In this document: piece after piece, positions 9,003 to 18,119 of the stretch
Position numbering within the stretch: the first letter of the stretch is position 1
How the letters are laid out: each line of letters starts with the position of its first letter
Assembly: GCA_963783945.1 (NCBI GenBank)
Contig: CAWAPS010000002.1
Span: forward strand, 1,178,001-1,242,000
Reading direction: 5' to 3'
DNA length: 64,000 nucleotides
From: CAWAPS01 sp963783945
GTDB taxonomy: Bacteria; Actinomycetota; Acidimicrobiia; Acidimicrobiales; Palsa-688
Made by a program: the position numbers and the translations under genes
Notes under the pieces: generated by a model
Databases searched by the model: none
Seen by the model: only the letters and a program-made list of their open reading frames with translations
Told to the model about the DNA's origin: nothing

Positions 9003-9220
9003 GTGTGCGACAATCGTCCGGTGAGGGGCGAGGTGGTGGGCCGGGGCATCGAAATGGACGTGGTGGCGGCCTTTCCCGACAGCCTCGAGGAAGATCCGGC
9101 CACCTTTGGCGTCGTGGGCCGAGCGGGGATCGGCAAGACCACGCTGTGGCAAGCCGCAATCGCCACCGCTTGCAGGTGTGGCCATCTAGCGATATCGTCC
9201 CGACCACAGGCCAACCGCCC
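9003..9220 (+). pseudogene. LuxR-type AAA ATPase regulator, N-terminal remnant
   Basis: The short reading 'EVVGRGIEMDVVAAF', 'FGVVGRAGIGKTTLWQAA' (Walker A) and 'GHLAISSRP' matches the beginning of large LuxR/MalT-type ATP-binding regulators. Similarity stops after about 70 residues, and the remaining 800 or so residues of such proteins are absent. Confidence 0.65.
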
Positions 9221-9492
9221 GGCCAGATCGATGCGTCCAGAGGGTAACCAAGATCGGGCCTCATCCGCCCTGGCCACGACGTTGCGAGAGTGTCACCTAC
9301 TCGCGGCCCATAACATCCCCAGTTCCCCCACACCGACCCCTCCCACATCGCCGGCCGTGAGGCGGATGTTCTCGACGATCGACGGGCCGCGCACACTACG
9401 TCGGAGTGGACACCCCATGTTGCCGAATCGGTCGCGATAGCAGTCAAGTTGGTTGTGAGATCCGCCAGTGGCGTAGTCGCTATCCGGGAGCG

Positions 9493-9690
9493 GTGACCTA
9501 TAACACCCGCCGTATTAGAGGCGCGGGCGACATCTGGGTCGCGGAGATGACTGTCAGTTATGACGGCGGCGCTCCGCGCTATGGGGTGGACGTTCTCGAG
9601 ATCAGGAAGGGCAAGATCGTGCACGAGACTGTCTACGTTGGCGAAGCGTTCGAGGTGCCCGAGCGACGGGCGCACTCGAGGGTAGCGGCC
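9493..9690 (+). pseudogene. SnoaL/NTF2-like protein, C-terminal remnant
   Basis: 'GDIWVAEMTVSYDGG', 'YGVDVLEIRKGKIVHETVYV' and 'EAFEVPERRA' correspond to the last strands of a SnoaL-like fold. The upstream half of the domain is not found in frame. A fragment. Confidence 0.6.
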
Positions 9691-9915
9691 GTAAGTGACC
9701 CGCAGTCGGGGAACCGAGATCCCCGCTCACACTCTTGTCGGATCTGGCTGGCGCTCCGGCTCAGGCGGCGGCCGCACACCGACGGCTACCTCCTTACCCG
9801 TGCTAACGAGATGGGTGCCGCGGACCGACGTCGAACCTGCCGCTGAAGTGCCCCTAAGTCTCCAAAGAGATATGTGTGTACGGAACCCCGAGGCGGGTTG
9901 TGGGGTGGGATAGCG

Positions 9916-10731
9916 TTGACGTCCATCGAACCCGCCAGGCGCGTCCAAGTCGGTGACTTAACGGTCGCCTTCCGCTCAGTCGGCGCGGGAGCGCCGCTGG
10001 TGCTTCTCCACGGCTTTCTTTGTGACTCCAGGGCCTGGCGGCGCCAGCTTGAGGACCTGGCAGAGGACTTCCGGCTGATCGCCTGGGATGCCCCCGGGAG
10101 CGGGGAATCCTCCGATCCGCCCCATACGTTCACTCTCACCGACTGGGCCGACTGCCTATCATACTTCCTGGAAGCAGTCGGTGTAGGGGAGGCCAACCTT
10201 GTCGGATTGTCCTGGGGCGGCCTACTGGCCCAGGAGTTCTACCGGCTATATCCCTCCCGGGTACTGCGCCTGATCCTGGCCGATACCAACGCCGGCTGGT
10301 TGGGATCGTTCGGACCGGAGGTGGCCCGGGAACGGCTGAAGCGCTGCGAACAAGAGTCGTATCTGCCTCCGGACCAGTTCGTCGCCAAGTGGGTGCCGGC
10401 CGAGTTCTTCCACGACGCCAGCGTGGCTCTGATTCAAGAAACGGCGAACATGGTCTCGGCCTTCCATCCTGCCGGGTTTCGGCTGATGGCCAAGTCGCTG
10501 GCCGAGGCCGACACCACCGTCATTCTGGACCAGATTGCGGTACCTGTTCTGCTCCTGTGGGGGGAGGCGGACCGCCGATCCCCCCTCGATACGGCAGAGC
10601 GGTTGGCCGGCTTCATCCCTGGCGCCGACCTGGCCTTGATCCCCGAGGCTGGACATGTCAGCAACATGGAGGAGCCTGAGCGGTTCAGCGCCGAGGTGCG
10701 TCGTTTCTGCCAAGCCAATCAAGTGGACTGA
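9916..10731 (+). CDS. Alpha/beta hydrolase
   Basis: Intact alpha/beta hydrolase of about 271 residues. Oxyanion-hole HG ('PLVLLHGFLCDSRAW'), nucleophile motif G-L-S-W-G-G, acid Asp in 'LLWGEADRRSP' and catalytic His in 'PEAGHVSNMEEPERF' complete the triad. I prefer the TTG at 9916 because GGGGTGGGA lies 5-6 bases upstream; a GTG at 9874 would add 14 residues. No lid insertion or signal peptide is seen. The substrate is unknown; lactonase, haloperoxidase-like or C-C hydrolase are possible. One of few undamaged genes in the stretch 2-14 kb. Confidence 0.85.
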   Translation: MTSIEPARRVQVGDLTVAFRSVGAGAPLVLLHGFLCDSRAWRRQLEDLAEDFRLIAWDAPGSGESSDPPHTFTLTDWADCLSYFLEAVGVGEANLVGLSWGGLLAQEFYRLYPSRVLRLILADTNAGWLGSFGPEVARERLKRCEQESYLPPDQFVAKWVPAEFFHDASVALIQETANMVSAFHPAGFRLMAKSLAEADTTVILDQIAVPVLLLWGEADRRSPLDTAERLAGFIPGADLALIPEAGHVSNMEEPERFSAEVRRFCQANQVD

Positions 10732-11229
10732 CCGGGCAGAACAGGCAGTACGGCGCTGGCTCGTAGCCTTGAACCCCTGTTAGGCCCTGGGGCGTCGAGC
10801 GACGTGTTGCCCGACCTCTTCGCTTGGAAGTCAGGCCTACCGCCGTCGCCCAGGACGTGGGCGGCGAACACCGACACCGTCCGGCCCCGGTACGCCGGGT
10901 CGAGAGCCCTGTCCCGGCCGTCGCTTGCTTTTCCATCCAAGCCCTCACGCAGCGCCGCCACTCCCGGTCATCGACGATATCGTGCCCGATGCTCGGCTGG
11001 TGACCCGCTTGGTCCCAACGGGAGCCGCCGACCATCCCAATAATGCGACCGGCAGCTCGCCCAGTAACCGAAAGTTGAACGCCACCTACCGCCGAGTCTG
11101 TGGGATGGGTCCTGCACGAGATCGCAGGCCCCGCTGCGTGCGTGTCAAGCGCCCCCAAATAGCGAGTCGGAGCGGATCGAGCCGTTGGGCTTACCACCCG
11201 TCGGATCGACCGGTGCGTGCCGCCGGTCA
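10732..11229 (+). other. No recognisable gene
   Basis: Open frames exist on the minus strand but lack any motif I can place. The region precedes the first copy of the dispersed repeat. Confidence 0.35.
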
Positions 11230-11445
11230 CCCGCACTGTCTGTCCCTCACAGCTACTTTGAATGACGAGTTAGCTGTCGGTGGCAACTTCAGGCCACGCC
11301 GGCCAAGCAGTGGAGAGCCCGAGATGCTGAGTCCTCGGCCGGGTCCTATGTGGGGCCGTGACTTGGGTATAAGTTGATTCTGACGGTCACGCCCTTTCAA
11401 CATGCGGAAGTTGTCGGCCTTCGCCACTACCGTGAGCTGTGTCGA
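11230..11445 (-). repeat. Dispersed repeat, copy A
   Basis: The core, near CAACATGCGGAAGTTGTCGG (about 11398-11417), recurs at 20319-20395 and 23768-23842. Similarity to the third copy extends leftwards in patches to about 11235 (CACTGTC..TCACAGC.ACTT.GA.TGACG). The core contains the small inverted repeat CAAC-N8-GTTG. Likely the end of a mobile element or its remnant. Confidence 0.55.
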
Positions 11446-11571
11446 CGGGCAGAACTGGGACGGTCACCCTTTCAGCAAGAGCGATCCGAACGCCGGATAT
11501 CTGGCGCGGGTTACGCATCCCGCCCACCTATCGACGGCCGTCGTTATGTGGCTCTTCGCGTTTGAGCGGGG

Positions 11572-11990
11572 TGTGAGTTGGGGAGTAGGTCCCAGTTGGG
11601 TCGGCCGACGTAGAGGAGTACGCGAACTCTGAAGCTGCGGAAGTTGGTGAAGCCGAAGGCAGTTCCGTTGATCCGCTTTGATCAGGTTGTTGGCCGCCTC
11701 GGTGGCGGCGTTGGTGTGATGGGCTTGGTGCCAGGCGGCGATCTGGAGTCGTCAGCGGATCAGGGTGCGCCCGAGCGAGTTGACCTCGATCCGGCGGGAC
11801 CGGGCTTGCAGGTCGTGCCCGAGGCGGGTGACGAAGTCGAGCGCCACGCCGAGATCGAAATGATCATATATGGACCTGACCACTTCCTTGGCGTGCCAGG
11901 CGGTGCGACCCGACGTACGAACTCCGGCGCGCCACAAGCGGCCGCTCCCAAGATCACCGCCAGGGCGCAGGTCACCGACACTGCACACCG
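11572..11990 (-). pseudogene. ISL3-family transposase, C-terminal remnant
   Basis: Pieces in sequence are 'AWHAKEVVRSIYDHFDLGVA', 'IEVNSLGRTLIR' followed by a stop, then 'IAAWHQAHHTNAATEAANNL', a frameshift, and 'GTAFGFTNFRSFRVRVLLY', 'VGRPNWDLLP'. This is the familiar tail of ISL3 transposases, including the ExxN-type catalytic end region. At least one stop and one frameshift make it dead; the N-terminal DNA-binding half is absent. Confidence 0.8.
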
Positions 11991-12111
11991 CATCTGGCCA
12001 CCCACCGCCCTCAAGGGTGTCCGCCCAGGTGACCAGGCCCGCAGCAGCCTGTTCCGAGGGACCGAGACGTATCGGGATGCAGGCAGCCAGAGCATGGTTC
12101 CCTCCTTTCCG

Positions 12112-12708
12112 CTACAGCGCCTTCACCGTGACTGAGTCCTCCGCCCAAGAGACCTCGACCAGACACTTTGGCTCTCCTGGCTGGTAGTCGCGTGGTCCGT
12201 CCTTGTACCACATCGTCTGTCTAAGTTCTAGCCAGCGGACTGCCTCGAAGTCCTCGCCGCCGGTATAGGTCTTCGTCCCGCCGGAGGCCCGGACCTCCTC
12301 CGGGCAACGCCGGGCCGCAGGACTGAGAGCGTCCTCGGCCTCACGCCGGTACCTGGCCCAGTCCTCGGCCTGGCGGTCCACTTTGCTGAGCTTGGATCGA
12401 CGCTGCTCTTCGCGGTACCTGTCCAGTTTGCGATCAAAAAAGATGCACAGGCCAAGAACGTCCTCGCCACCGTGGGCCTCGTCGTGTGCGGACAACTGGT
12501 GTCGGTCAAAGATATGAAAGAGGGGCCACATGAACGGATCATCCCTATCATCGAGTTCCGTCACGGTGATTTCGTGCGCCTCGTAGAGGTGGCGGACCAG
12601 TCCATCGGGATCGCATGGGTCGGGATCCTCCCGTCGCAGCCATGGTCCACCGGCCCTGGCTACCCTGCAGTGCTCGATCCAGTGATCCAGCCCGAACTCC
12701 AGCGCCAT
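12112..12708 (-). CDS. Hypothetical protein, second gene of a two-gene operon
   Basis: 198 residues starting MALEFGLDHWIEHC. Its ATG (12706-12708) would share bases with the expected stop of the gene upstream (TGATG). It is rich in charged residues and aromatic pairs ('DRDDPFMWPLFHIFDRHQL', 'LGLCIFFDRKLDRYREEQ'), cytosolic, with no membrane segment. I do not recognise the family. 'EEVRASGGTKTYTGGEDFEAV' and 'RWLELRQTMWYKDG' may form the C-terminal core. The coding character is good and the gene looks intact. Confidence 0.65.
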   Translation of the reverse strand: MALEFGLDHWIEHCRVARAGGPWLRREDPDPCDPDGLVRHLYEAHEITVTELDDRDDPFMWPLFHIFDRHQLSAHDEAHGGEDVLGLCIFFDRKLDRYREEQRRSKLSKVDRQAEDWARYRREAEDALSPAARRCPEEVRASGGTKTYTGGEDFEAVRWLELRQTMWYKDGPRDYQPGEPKCLVEVSWAEDSVTVKAL

Positions 12709-13018
12709 CAGATTGGCTCCTCCCCGTCGCCGTATGGACCGCACCCAGGGGGTACAGGTCGTCGAGCAGATCGATGGTGTCATGGATGTGGTCCACGATG
12801 AAGTTGATGCGATCGCGGATGACGTTGCCGCCGAGTATGTCGGGCGAGTCGCCGGTCTGGTAGGGCACCTCCAGGTTGAGGCGGCCGAGTTCGTGGAGGG
12901 CCAGGTACAGGGCGTCGAGAAGGTCGTCCGGCGTAGCGGGCGGCAGTTTCTCGGAGTTCGCCACCATCAACCGCAGGGTGCTGGCGGGATCTCTAGCTGG
13001 TCCTGTATCGTTTTTCAC
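12708..13018 (-). CDS. Hypothetical protein, first gene of a two-gene operon (probable frameshift near its end)
   Basis: Starts at a GTG (13016-13018) with GGGAGGT five bases upstream. Encodes 'VKNDTGPARDPASTLRLMV', 'ATPDDLLDALYLALHELGRL', 'EVPYQTGDSPDILGGNVIRD' and 'RINFIVDHIHDTIDLLDDL', a helical cytosolic protein of about 100 residues. In its own frame it overruns into the next gene. Shifting frame at the GGGG run near 12727 gives '..TGEEPI' and a stop overlapping the ATG of the downstream gene, so a single indel is likely. Function unknown. Confidence 0.55.
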
Positions 13019-13045
13019 GTCGGACCTCCCTACAAGGTGTCGACC

Positions 13046-13078
13046 ATGGCCCCGACCGTCTCCGCGGTGCGGGGCCAT
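13046..13078. other. Long perfect inverted repeat in 5' region of the operon
   Basis: ATGGCCCCG at 13046-13054 is mirrored exactly by CGGGGCCAT at 13070-13078, with an inner ACCG/CGGT pair. It lies 28 bases upstream of the GTG at 13018, after a GTTGACA-like TTGACA on the minus strand (13122-13127). It would form a strong RNA hairpin in the leader, or serve as a dyad operator. Confidence 0.5.
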
Positions 13079-13667
13079 TCACTTTCTGTGGGAGGCCTTA
13101 CTTACATTGTGGGCGCCGACCTGTCAAGCGAGTAATTTTCCGGCTGGACATCCATGTCCCGGTCACTGACATTGAACTTTCAAGCCTGGAATACCTCAGG
13201 GCTGCAAAGGGATGTCTGGGTAGTACACGGACAGCCCATTGACCCCATGCCAGCCCCTGGGTGACGTGTTACCTTCATCGAGGATCCTACGGTCCGATTG
13301 TGTGTTGATGGTGAAGATGTGGTCACGGCCCACCCTTCGTGGCGGATTGTGGCTTTGGGGGGTAGTACAGCGAATCAGTCCGTCAATCGCGGTCACGCCG
13401 ACGGCGAGCCCGAAGGGCCGCGACCCGGCAGGTACCGGAGCAAAAGCGGGCGTCCGAACGCGACGGCATCACAGTGCTGCGACAGAGGCGCCTATCGCCG
13501 GTTCGGAGCGCGCTCACGGATATCGCCGCGACCGTTCGCCCCGTCATTCCGCGCTCCACAGGCACCTGCTGCAATGGCTTTTCTTGAGATCCGGAACACT
13601 GGCTGGAGGAGCGACCCTGGATGCGCCGAAGCTGGGTGCTGTCGCACCGGAGCTAAGGGCCTGAGGT

Positions 13668-14025
13668 GCGAATGATATTTCTCTTGTGATCTGGGACGAC
13701 CCCGTCGCCCAAGTAGCCGCCCCGATCCCCGCATCTCCGCTACCCGGTTCCCGTTCCTGGCGAGGGCTACGACTTGGTGATCACAGCTGATACATGGGAG
13801 GAGCTCGTGATCGCTATCCAGCCTCGACTCGATGCCTTGCGCACGATCGCTGCCGGTTTCCCCTCGAGGCCACCTTCGCGGTTGGGTTGGCCGACACGAT
13901 CGAGGGCTTGACCAACATTGCCCATGATGGCATCGACGAGGACTTCCACCGAGATGAGACGCCCCCCTCGAGAAAAACGGGCTCGGCGGGCCCGATGCGG
14001 ACTCCCCTCGGGACCGATGTATCCG
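13668..14025 (+). pseudogene. Degenerate copy of the FAD-dependent ketosteroid-dehydrogenase-like gene (fragment)
   Basis: The bases align almost continuously with 19133-19485 inside the intact flavoprotein gene at 18120-19769: for example GATCTGGGACGAC, CATCTCCGCTACCCGGTTCC, GTGATCAC.GCTGATACATGG and GGCATCGACGAGGACTTCCA. The copy has several indels, a TAG at the equivalent of Glu, and no reading frame across it. Only the middle-to-C-terminal part is present. A true pseudogene paralogue 4.4 kb upstream of the live gene. Confidence 0.85.
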
Positions 14026-14167
14026 GCGTCACTCCGGCGCGGAGCCATATGCGGCAGGTTGCTGCATCGGGGCACTTTGGTCGGCGAAGAGGCGTTCGTA
14101 TTTAGAAGATAAACTGCAACAAGGTGAACCCTGACGCCCGGAGCGTCCCAGCAGGATGGGTATTTGA

Positions 14168-14908
14168 ATGTCTATCAGCGGTAGAGTTGCTGTAGTGACC
14201 GGCGCCGGACGAGGGATAGGGCGCGGCATCGCCTTGCAGCTAGCAAAGGATGGCGCCGCGGTCGCGGTCTGGGATCTGGATCCCGCGGGCGCGGAGGAAA
14301 CCGTTGCTCTGGTCGCGCGCGACGGCGGTCGAGCGATCGCCTGCGTCGGCGATGCGTCAGAGCAGGAAGATATTGCGCGCGCCTTGGCCCAGACCCGAGC
14401 TGGATTTGGGCCAGTATCCATCCTCGTCAACAACGCTGCCGTGGCTGACGTCTGCTCGTTTCCAGAAATAGGGGCGGACACACTTGACCGGATACTCCGC
14501 ATCAACCTGCGAGGCCCGTTCATTTGCACCCAGGCTGTCATCCCCGATCTGCTTGAGCAGGGGTGGGGGAGGATCGTTAATATCTCATCATCTTCCGCCC
14601 AGGGCGGCGCGAAGAGGATGGCGCATTATGCAGCATCGAAGGGCGGGCTCATTGGCCTGACGAAGGCCCTCGCGATGGAGTACGTCGACAAGGGAATTAC
14701 CGTCAACCACATCCCGCCGGGCTTCATCGACACCCCGATGAGCGGCAGGTCACCCGAGGAGACGGAAGCGCTCGCAGCAGTCGCTCCGATGAGACGCGCA
14801 GGCAGACCGGAGGATGTCGCCGCAGCCTGTTCCTATCTCGTATCAGACGCGGCCAGCTATGTCACGGGCCAGACGATCAGCGTCAACGGCGGCCGCTACC
14901 TATACTGA
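14168..14908 (+). CDS. Short-chain dehydrogenase/reductase (FabG-like)
   Basis: 246 residues, full length for classical SDRs. Cofactor motif 'TGAGRGIGRG', 'VNNAAV', catalytic Ser in 'IVNISSSSAQGG', 'YAASKGG' (Tyr and Lys) and the end 'VTGQTISVNGGRYLY' are all present. NAD(P)H-dependent oxidoreductase for a hydroxy/keto substrate; the specific substrate is unknown. It heads a set of plus-strand catabolic genes (carboxymuconolactone-decarboxylase-like, EthD, dioxygenase). 'DLDPAG' after strand 2 suggests NAD(H) preference. Confidence 0.9.
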   Translation: MSISGRVAVVTGAGRGIGRGIALQLAKDGAAVAVWDLDPAGAEETVALVARDGGRAIACVGDASEQEDIARALAQTRAGFGPVSILVNNAAVADVCSFPEIGADTLDRILRINLRGPFICTQAVIPDLLEQGWGRIVNISSSSAQGGAKRMAHYAASKGGLIGLTKALAMEYVDKGITVNHIPPGFIDTPMSGRSPEETEALAAVAPMRRAGRPEDVAAACSYLVSDAASYVTGQTISVNGGRYLY

Positions 14909-14921
14909 GGAGATCCTGGAA

Positions 14922-15017
14922 ATGGTTGCCAGCGAACGGTGGACAGCGGATTTCGAGGTGCGTCACCAGGCCGGAAGGGCGCGCGCGGAGCAACGTCTCT
15001 CCGTGGGAAAGGATTGA
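14922..15017 (+). CDS. Possible 31-residue leader or displaced N-terminus
   Basis: ATG at 14922 with GGAG nine bases upstream, reading 'MVASERWTADFEVRHQAGRA' and ending at TGA 15015-15017, which overlaps the TTG start of the next gene. Either a tiny coupled ORF or the original N-terminus of the next protein cut off by an indel. Confidence 0.3.
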   Translation: MVASERWTADFEVRHQAGRARAEQRLSVGKD

Positions 15018-15676
15018 ACCTGCCGATTAGTGACAGTCGCCACGAAAACAAAGGCACGTCAGCCCCGCACGACGCCATCAAGGCGAGTTCACGTGACGAG
15101 GCGACCGTCGGCGCCCAGCGTATTGCCCCTCTACATCCGGACGAGTTCGGCCCCGAGGCCATCGACATTCTGACGGAAATGCGTACGGCCATGGGCGTGC
15201 CTCCCACGGATAGCGTGCCGGACTCGGTTGCGACCATGCTGCGCCATCCCAACCTTTATTCTTCCTATGCCAGGCTGGCGCGCCAGTTGATGAGCGGTTT
15301 CCTCGCAGCGCGTGATCGCGAACTCGTCATTCTACGTAATGCCTGGATTTGTCAGGCCCCGTTCGAATGGGGAGAGCACGTAGCCATCGGCAAGCGAGCC
15401 GCTGGGTTGACGAGCGAAGAGATCGATCGGGTCACGGCCGGATCGGTCGCACCCGGCTGGAGCGACCACGAACGGACACTTCTTCGCGCCGTCGAGGAAC
15501 TCCATGAGAGTGCGATTATCTCGGATGAGACGTGGCGCGTTCTGGCTCAATCCTTCAATGAGAAAGAGCTGATCGAGATCCTGGTAGTCGTCGGTCAATA
15601 CACATGTATCGCATTCGTACAAAACTCGCTCAGGGTAAAGTTGCGGCCAGAAAACCCGGGCCTATCAGCGCGCTGA
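15014..15676 (+). CDS. Carboxymuconolactone decarboxylase-family protein
   Basis: About 220 residues; core 'RHPNLYSSYARLARQLMSG', 'AARDRELVILRNAWICQAPF', 'EWGEHVAIGKRAAGL', matching the CMD/AhpD-like helical fold (Pfam CMD). The usual CxxC is replaced by a single Cys ('WICQAPFEW'), as in many sequence-divergent members that are not peroxidases. The start is uncertain: TTG 15014 is in frame and overlaps the preceding small ORF; GTG 14939 is an alternative. It follows the SDR in the same direction, so probably the same operon. Role in catabolism inferred. Confidence 0.75.
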   Translation: MNLPISDSRHENKGTSAPHDAIKASSRDEATVGAQRIAPLHPDEFGPEAIDILTEMRTAMGVPPTDSVPDSVATMLRHPNLYSSYARLARQLMSGFLAARDRELVILRNAWICQAPFEWGEHVAIGKRAAGLTSEEIDRVTAGSVAPGWSDHERTLLRAVEELHESAIISDETWRVLAQSFNEKELIEILVVVGQYTCIAFVQNSLRVKLRPENPGLSAR

Positions 15677-15706
15677 ACGAGCCGTCATGACGGGAGGAAG
15701 AAACTG

Positions 15707-16111
15707 TTGGAGCAGCCAATCTACAAGATCCTTCTATTTCTGAAGAGAAACCCCTCCATGTCTGTGGAGGAGTTCAGGGATACGTACGAGACGGTGCATG
15801 CGCCGTTCTGTGCACCTCTCATGAAGGGAGCCTGCCGGTACTTCCGCCGCTATACGACTCTCATGGGCGCCCCGCATGCTCAGGACGTGACCGAACTGGA
15901 GTTCGATGTGATCACTGAGCTCTGGTACGAAGATCGGGCGACCTATGAGGCTGCGGTAGAACGAACAGCCAACCACAAAATGCCGGAAGAAGTTCTGCCG
16001 CGCGAACAGCAGATGTTTGATCGCCCGAAGATGCGTGTCGTTACTGTCGTGGAGTGCGAGTCCGACTTGGGGCGTTCGGCGAATGACATCGACCAGCGCA
16101 GCACGGCCTGA
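15707..16111 (+). CDS. EthD-domain protein
   Basis: 134 residues from a TTG with GGAGGAAG seven bases upstream. 'YKILLFLKRNPSMSVEEFRD' and 'YETVHAPFC' are the start of an EthD/dimeric alpha-beta barrel; 'ELEFDVITELWYED' and 'DRPKMRVVTVVECES' complete it. These small ferredoxin-fold proteins accompany oxidative degradation enzymes and may act as isomerase or decarboxylase; no defined reaction can be assigned. Third gene of the 14.2-16.1 kb operon. Confidence 0.8.
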   Translation: MEQPIYKILLFLKRNPSMSVEEFRDTYETVHAPFCAPLMKGACRYFRRYTTLMGAPHAQDVTELEFDVITELWYEDRATYEAAVERTANHKMPEEVLPREQQMFDRPKMRVVTVVECESDLGRSANDIDQRSTA

Positions 16112-16692
16112 TCCAGGCGGCGTTCGGATAAGGAAGAGGACAGCACTGCTGATTCCCCGCCGCAATGCCTCATTCGAAGTCGCTCGCTGTCGAAACAGCC
16201 GACGGGGGGCCCGGTATGTCGGGAACCTGGCCACAAGAGACGGCTTAGATGCTCCACGAAGTGGATCTCGAAGTGACTGGCTCGAGAACAGATGGGCGGT
16301 TTTTCGCGAGTCGGGCCTCGGATCTCGGGACGTTAGGCGCGCCCGACCGTCGCCGGCGCCGTCGGCGATGGGTCATGGCGTTTGTGGGGCGGAGCCGCGT
16401 ACGTGTGGCTCCGATATCGTGGAGGCTCGATGCCCCGTGCACGTGGCCTACGTGCTCAACGTTGTGCCAAAATCGGCCCAGCAAACCGCCCGGCAGACTA
16501 TCGCCGCGGTCGACACGAAACGGAGGTCGCCGCATGACTCATCTGAAACATCTCATCCTCAAATGTTGAGGTGATGACTATTTCTTCACTACAGGGTCGT
16601 GGACCAAAGAAGCCTTGTACAATTGGGAGGCAATCTGTGACTGGTGGAGCTTGTGCGTCTAGGTTTTCGCGGCAGCAACTGACGAATCGGGA
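16112..16692 (+). other. No recognisable gene
   Basis: Intergenic stretch between the EthD and dioxygenase genes. Short frames only; the last 100 bases probably carry the dioxygenase promoter but no clear boxes are seen. Confidence 0.35.
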
Positions 16693-17535
16693 ATGCAAGT
16701 GTCTGCTCTGATGACAGAGAGGCTGACGAAACACGTCGGGGCTGAGGTAGTAGGTGTGGATGTCGACCGCCTGCTGAGCGACGATTCTCTACCGGGGCAG
16801 ATCCTGGCGGCGCTCGAGAAACACGGTGTGCTGGTGTTTCCGAAGCTCAGCCCCGACCCGAAGACGCAGGTCGCGGTGTGCCAGCGACTCGGGGAGGTGG
16901 ACTTCGAGGTCGGGCAGGAGGTGGGGATTATGCGGGTTTCGCTGGACCCGACCAAGAGTCCGTCAGCGCTGTACCTGCGGGGAACGTTCGAGTGGCACAT
17001 CGACGGGGTGACTTTGCCGGAGGGCCGGTATCCTCAATCGGCGACGGTCATTACCGCGGTTGCGCTCGCTGATCGGGGAGGCCAGACGGAGTTCGCCAGC
17101 ACCTACGGGGCGTACGAGGCCCTGACGCCCGGCGACAAGGAAAGTTTGGGAAGGCTTCGCGTGGTTCACACGGGTGCTGCCATCGCGCGTCGGGTGACAC
17201 CGCACCCGACACCCGAACAGGAGGCGCTCTGGGCCGAAAGAAGGCCCCGTGAGCAACCGCTGGTCTGGCGCCACCGCTCCGGTCGGCGCTCGCTGGTGAT
17301 CGGGTCGACGACTGACCACGTGGTCGGGATGGACAAAGATGCGGGGCGGGTGTTGTTGGACGACCTCCTGGACCGGTCTACCACTACGGAGCGTGTGTAC
17401 CGGCATGGATGGTCAGTCGGTGACACGGTCATCTGGGACAACCGCGGCGTGCTCCACCGGGTGGAACGCTACGATGACCATTCAGGGCGAGAGATGATTC
17501 GGACGAGTCTGCTTGGTAACGAACCGATCGAGTAG
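16693..17535 (+). CDS. TauD/TfdA-family Fe(II)/2-oxoglutarate dioxygenase
   Basis: 280 residues. The iron triad is visible: His102 and Asp104 in 'FEWHIDGVTLPEG' and His255 in 'WDNRGVLHRVERY'; Arg266/Arg270 would bind 2-oxoglutarate. The N-terminal part 'AEVVGVDVDRLLSDDSLPGQ' and 'ALEKHGVLVFPKLS' is typical of the family. Catalyses oxidative decarboxylation of 2-oxoglutarate with hydroxylation of an unknown substrate (taurine, chloroacid-ether or lipid-derived). An internal start at MTERLTKHVG (residue 7) is possible. It lies upstream of the ketosteroid-dehydrogenase-like gene. Confidence 0.88.
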   Translation: MQVSALMTERLTKHVGAEVVGVDVDRLLSDDSLPGQILAALEKHGVLVFPKLSPDPKTQVAVCQRLGEVDFEVGQEVGIMRVSLDPTKSPSALYLRGTFEWHIDGVTLPEGRYPQSATVITAVALADRGGQTEFASTYGAYEALTPGDKESLGRLRVVHTGAAIARRVTPHPTPEQEALWAERRPREQPLVWRHRSGRRSLVIGSTTDHVVGMDKDAGRVLLDDLLDRSTTTERVYRHGWSVGDTVIWDNRGVLHRVERYDDHSGREMIRTSLLGNEPIE

Positions 17536-17859
17536 GACGGCCACGGGGCTATTCGAGCGGCTGAGAATCTGGGGGGAATCACCCATTGCACGGCGTGCCC
17601 ATGGCGGTTCTGCACGGGAAAGCTGGGCGCCTTACCCGTCGAGCGGTTGGCAATGGACGGGGAACGGTCCCCGGGCTGCCCTCTCCCCGGCCGGCCAGGC
17701 CGCCGGCAGGTAGGCGCGCCGTCAGTTGTGCGGTCGGGGACCGGACGGTGTCGTCGTAGTAGTCCGACGGCGGGAAAGCCGGCCATACGGCGAGGGAGGG
17801 TAGTTGTCTGGCAGCAGTGGGACCGGAGGGTCGGGAGATCGCCGGTGAATTCCGAGGTC
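17536..17859 (+). other. No recognisable gene
   Basis: GC-rich stretch after the dioxygenase with no convincing coding sequence, running into the IS6 remnant. Confidence 0.35.
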
Positions 17860-18055
17860 GCCCCGGGTCCGATCCCAACTTTGGCGTTTCTACCGTGATG
17901 TCGAGGAGCTATTCTCTGAGCGGGATGTCGTCGTCGACCCTGTCGCCGTCTGCCGGTGGGTGCAGCGCTTCTCGGGGGTGTCATCGATCGACACTGAGAA
18001 ACCGGTTGACGACGAGACCGGCTACCACATTCACGTCAGCCTGGTGGACTGGGCG
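17860..18055 (+). pseudogene. IS6-family transposase fragment
   Basis: The reading 'FYRDVEELFSERDVVVDPVA' then 'VCRWVQRFSG' matches the N-terminal domain of IS6 transposases ('LSYRDLEELLGERGIEVDH' in the copy at 24.5 kb). 'PVDDET' corresponds to the first catalytic Asp motif (VDETY). The remainder is missing. Confidence 0.7.
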
Positions 18056-18119
18056 GCCCACTTCGTGGCCCACCGCTCGACCACCCGCTGAGCGCAACAA
18101 TTGACGGCGAGGCAGAACT

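Noticed and set aside
10685..11236. 183-codon minus-strand frame after the alpha/beta hydrolase
   Set aside because: No recognisable domain or plausible start context; composition is that of a random GC-rich frame.
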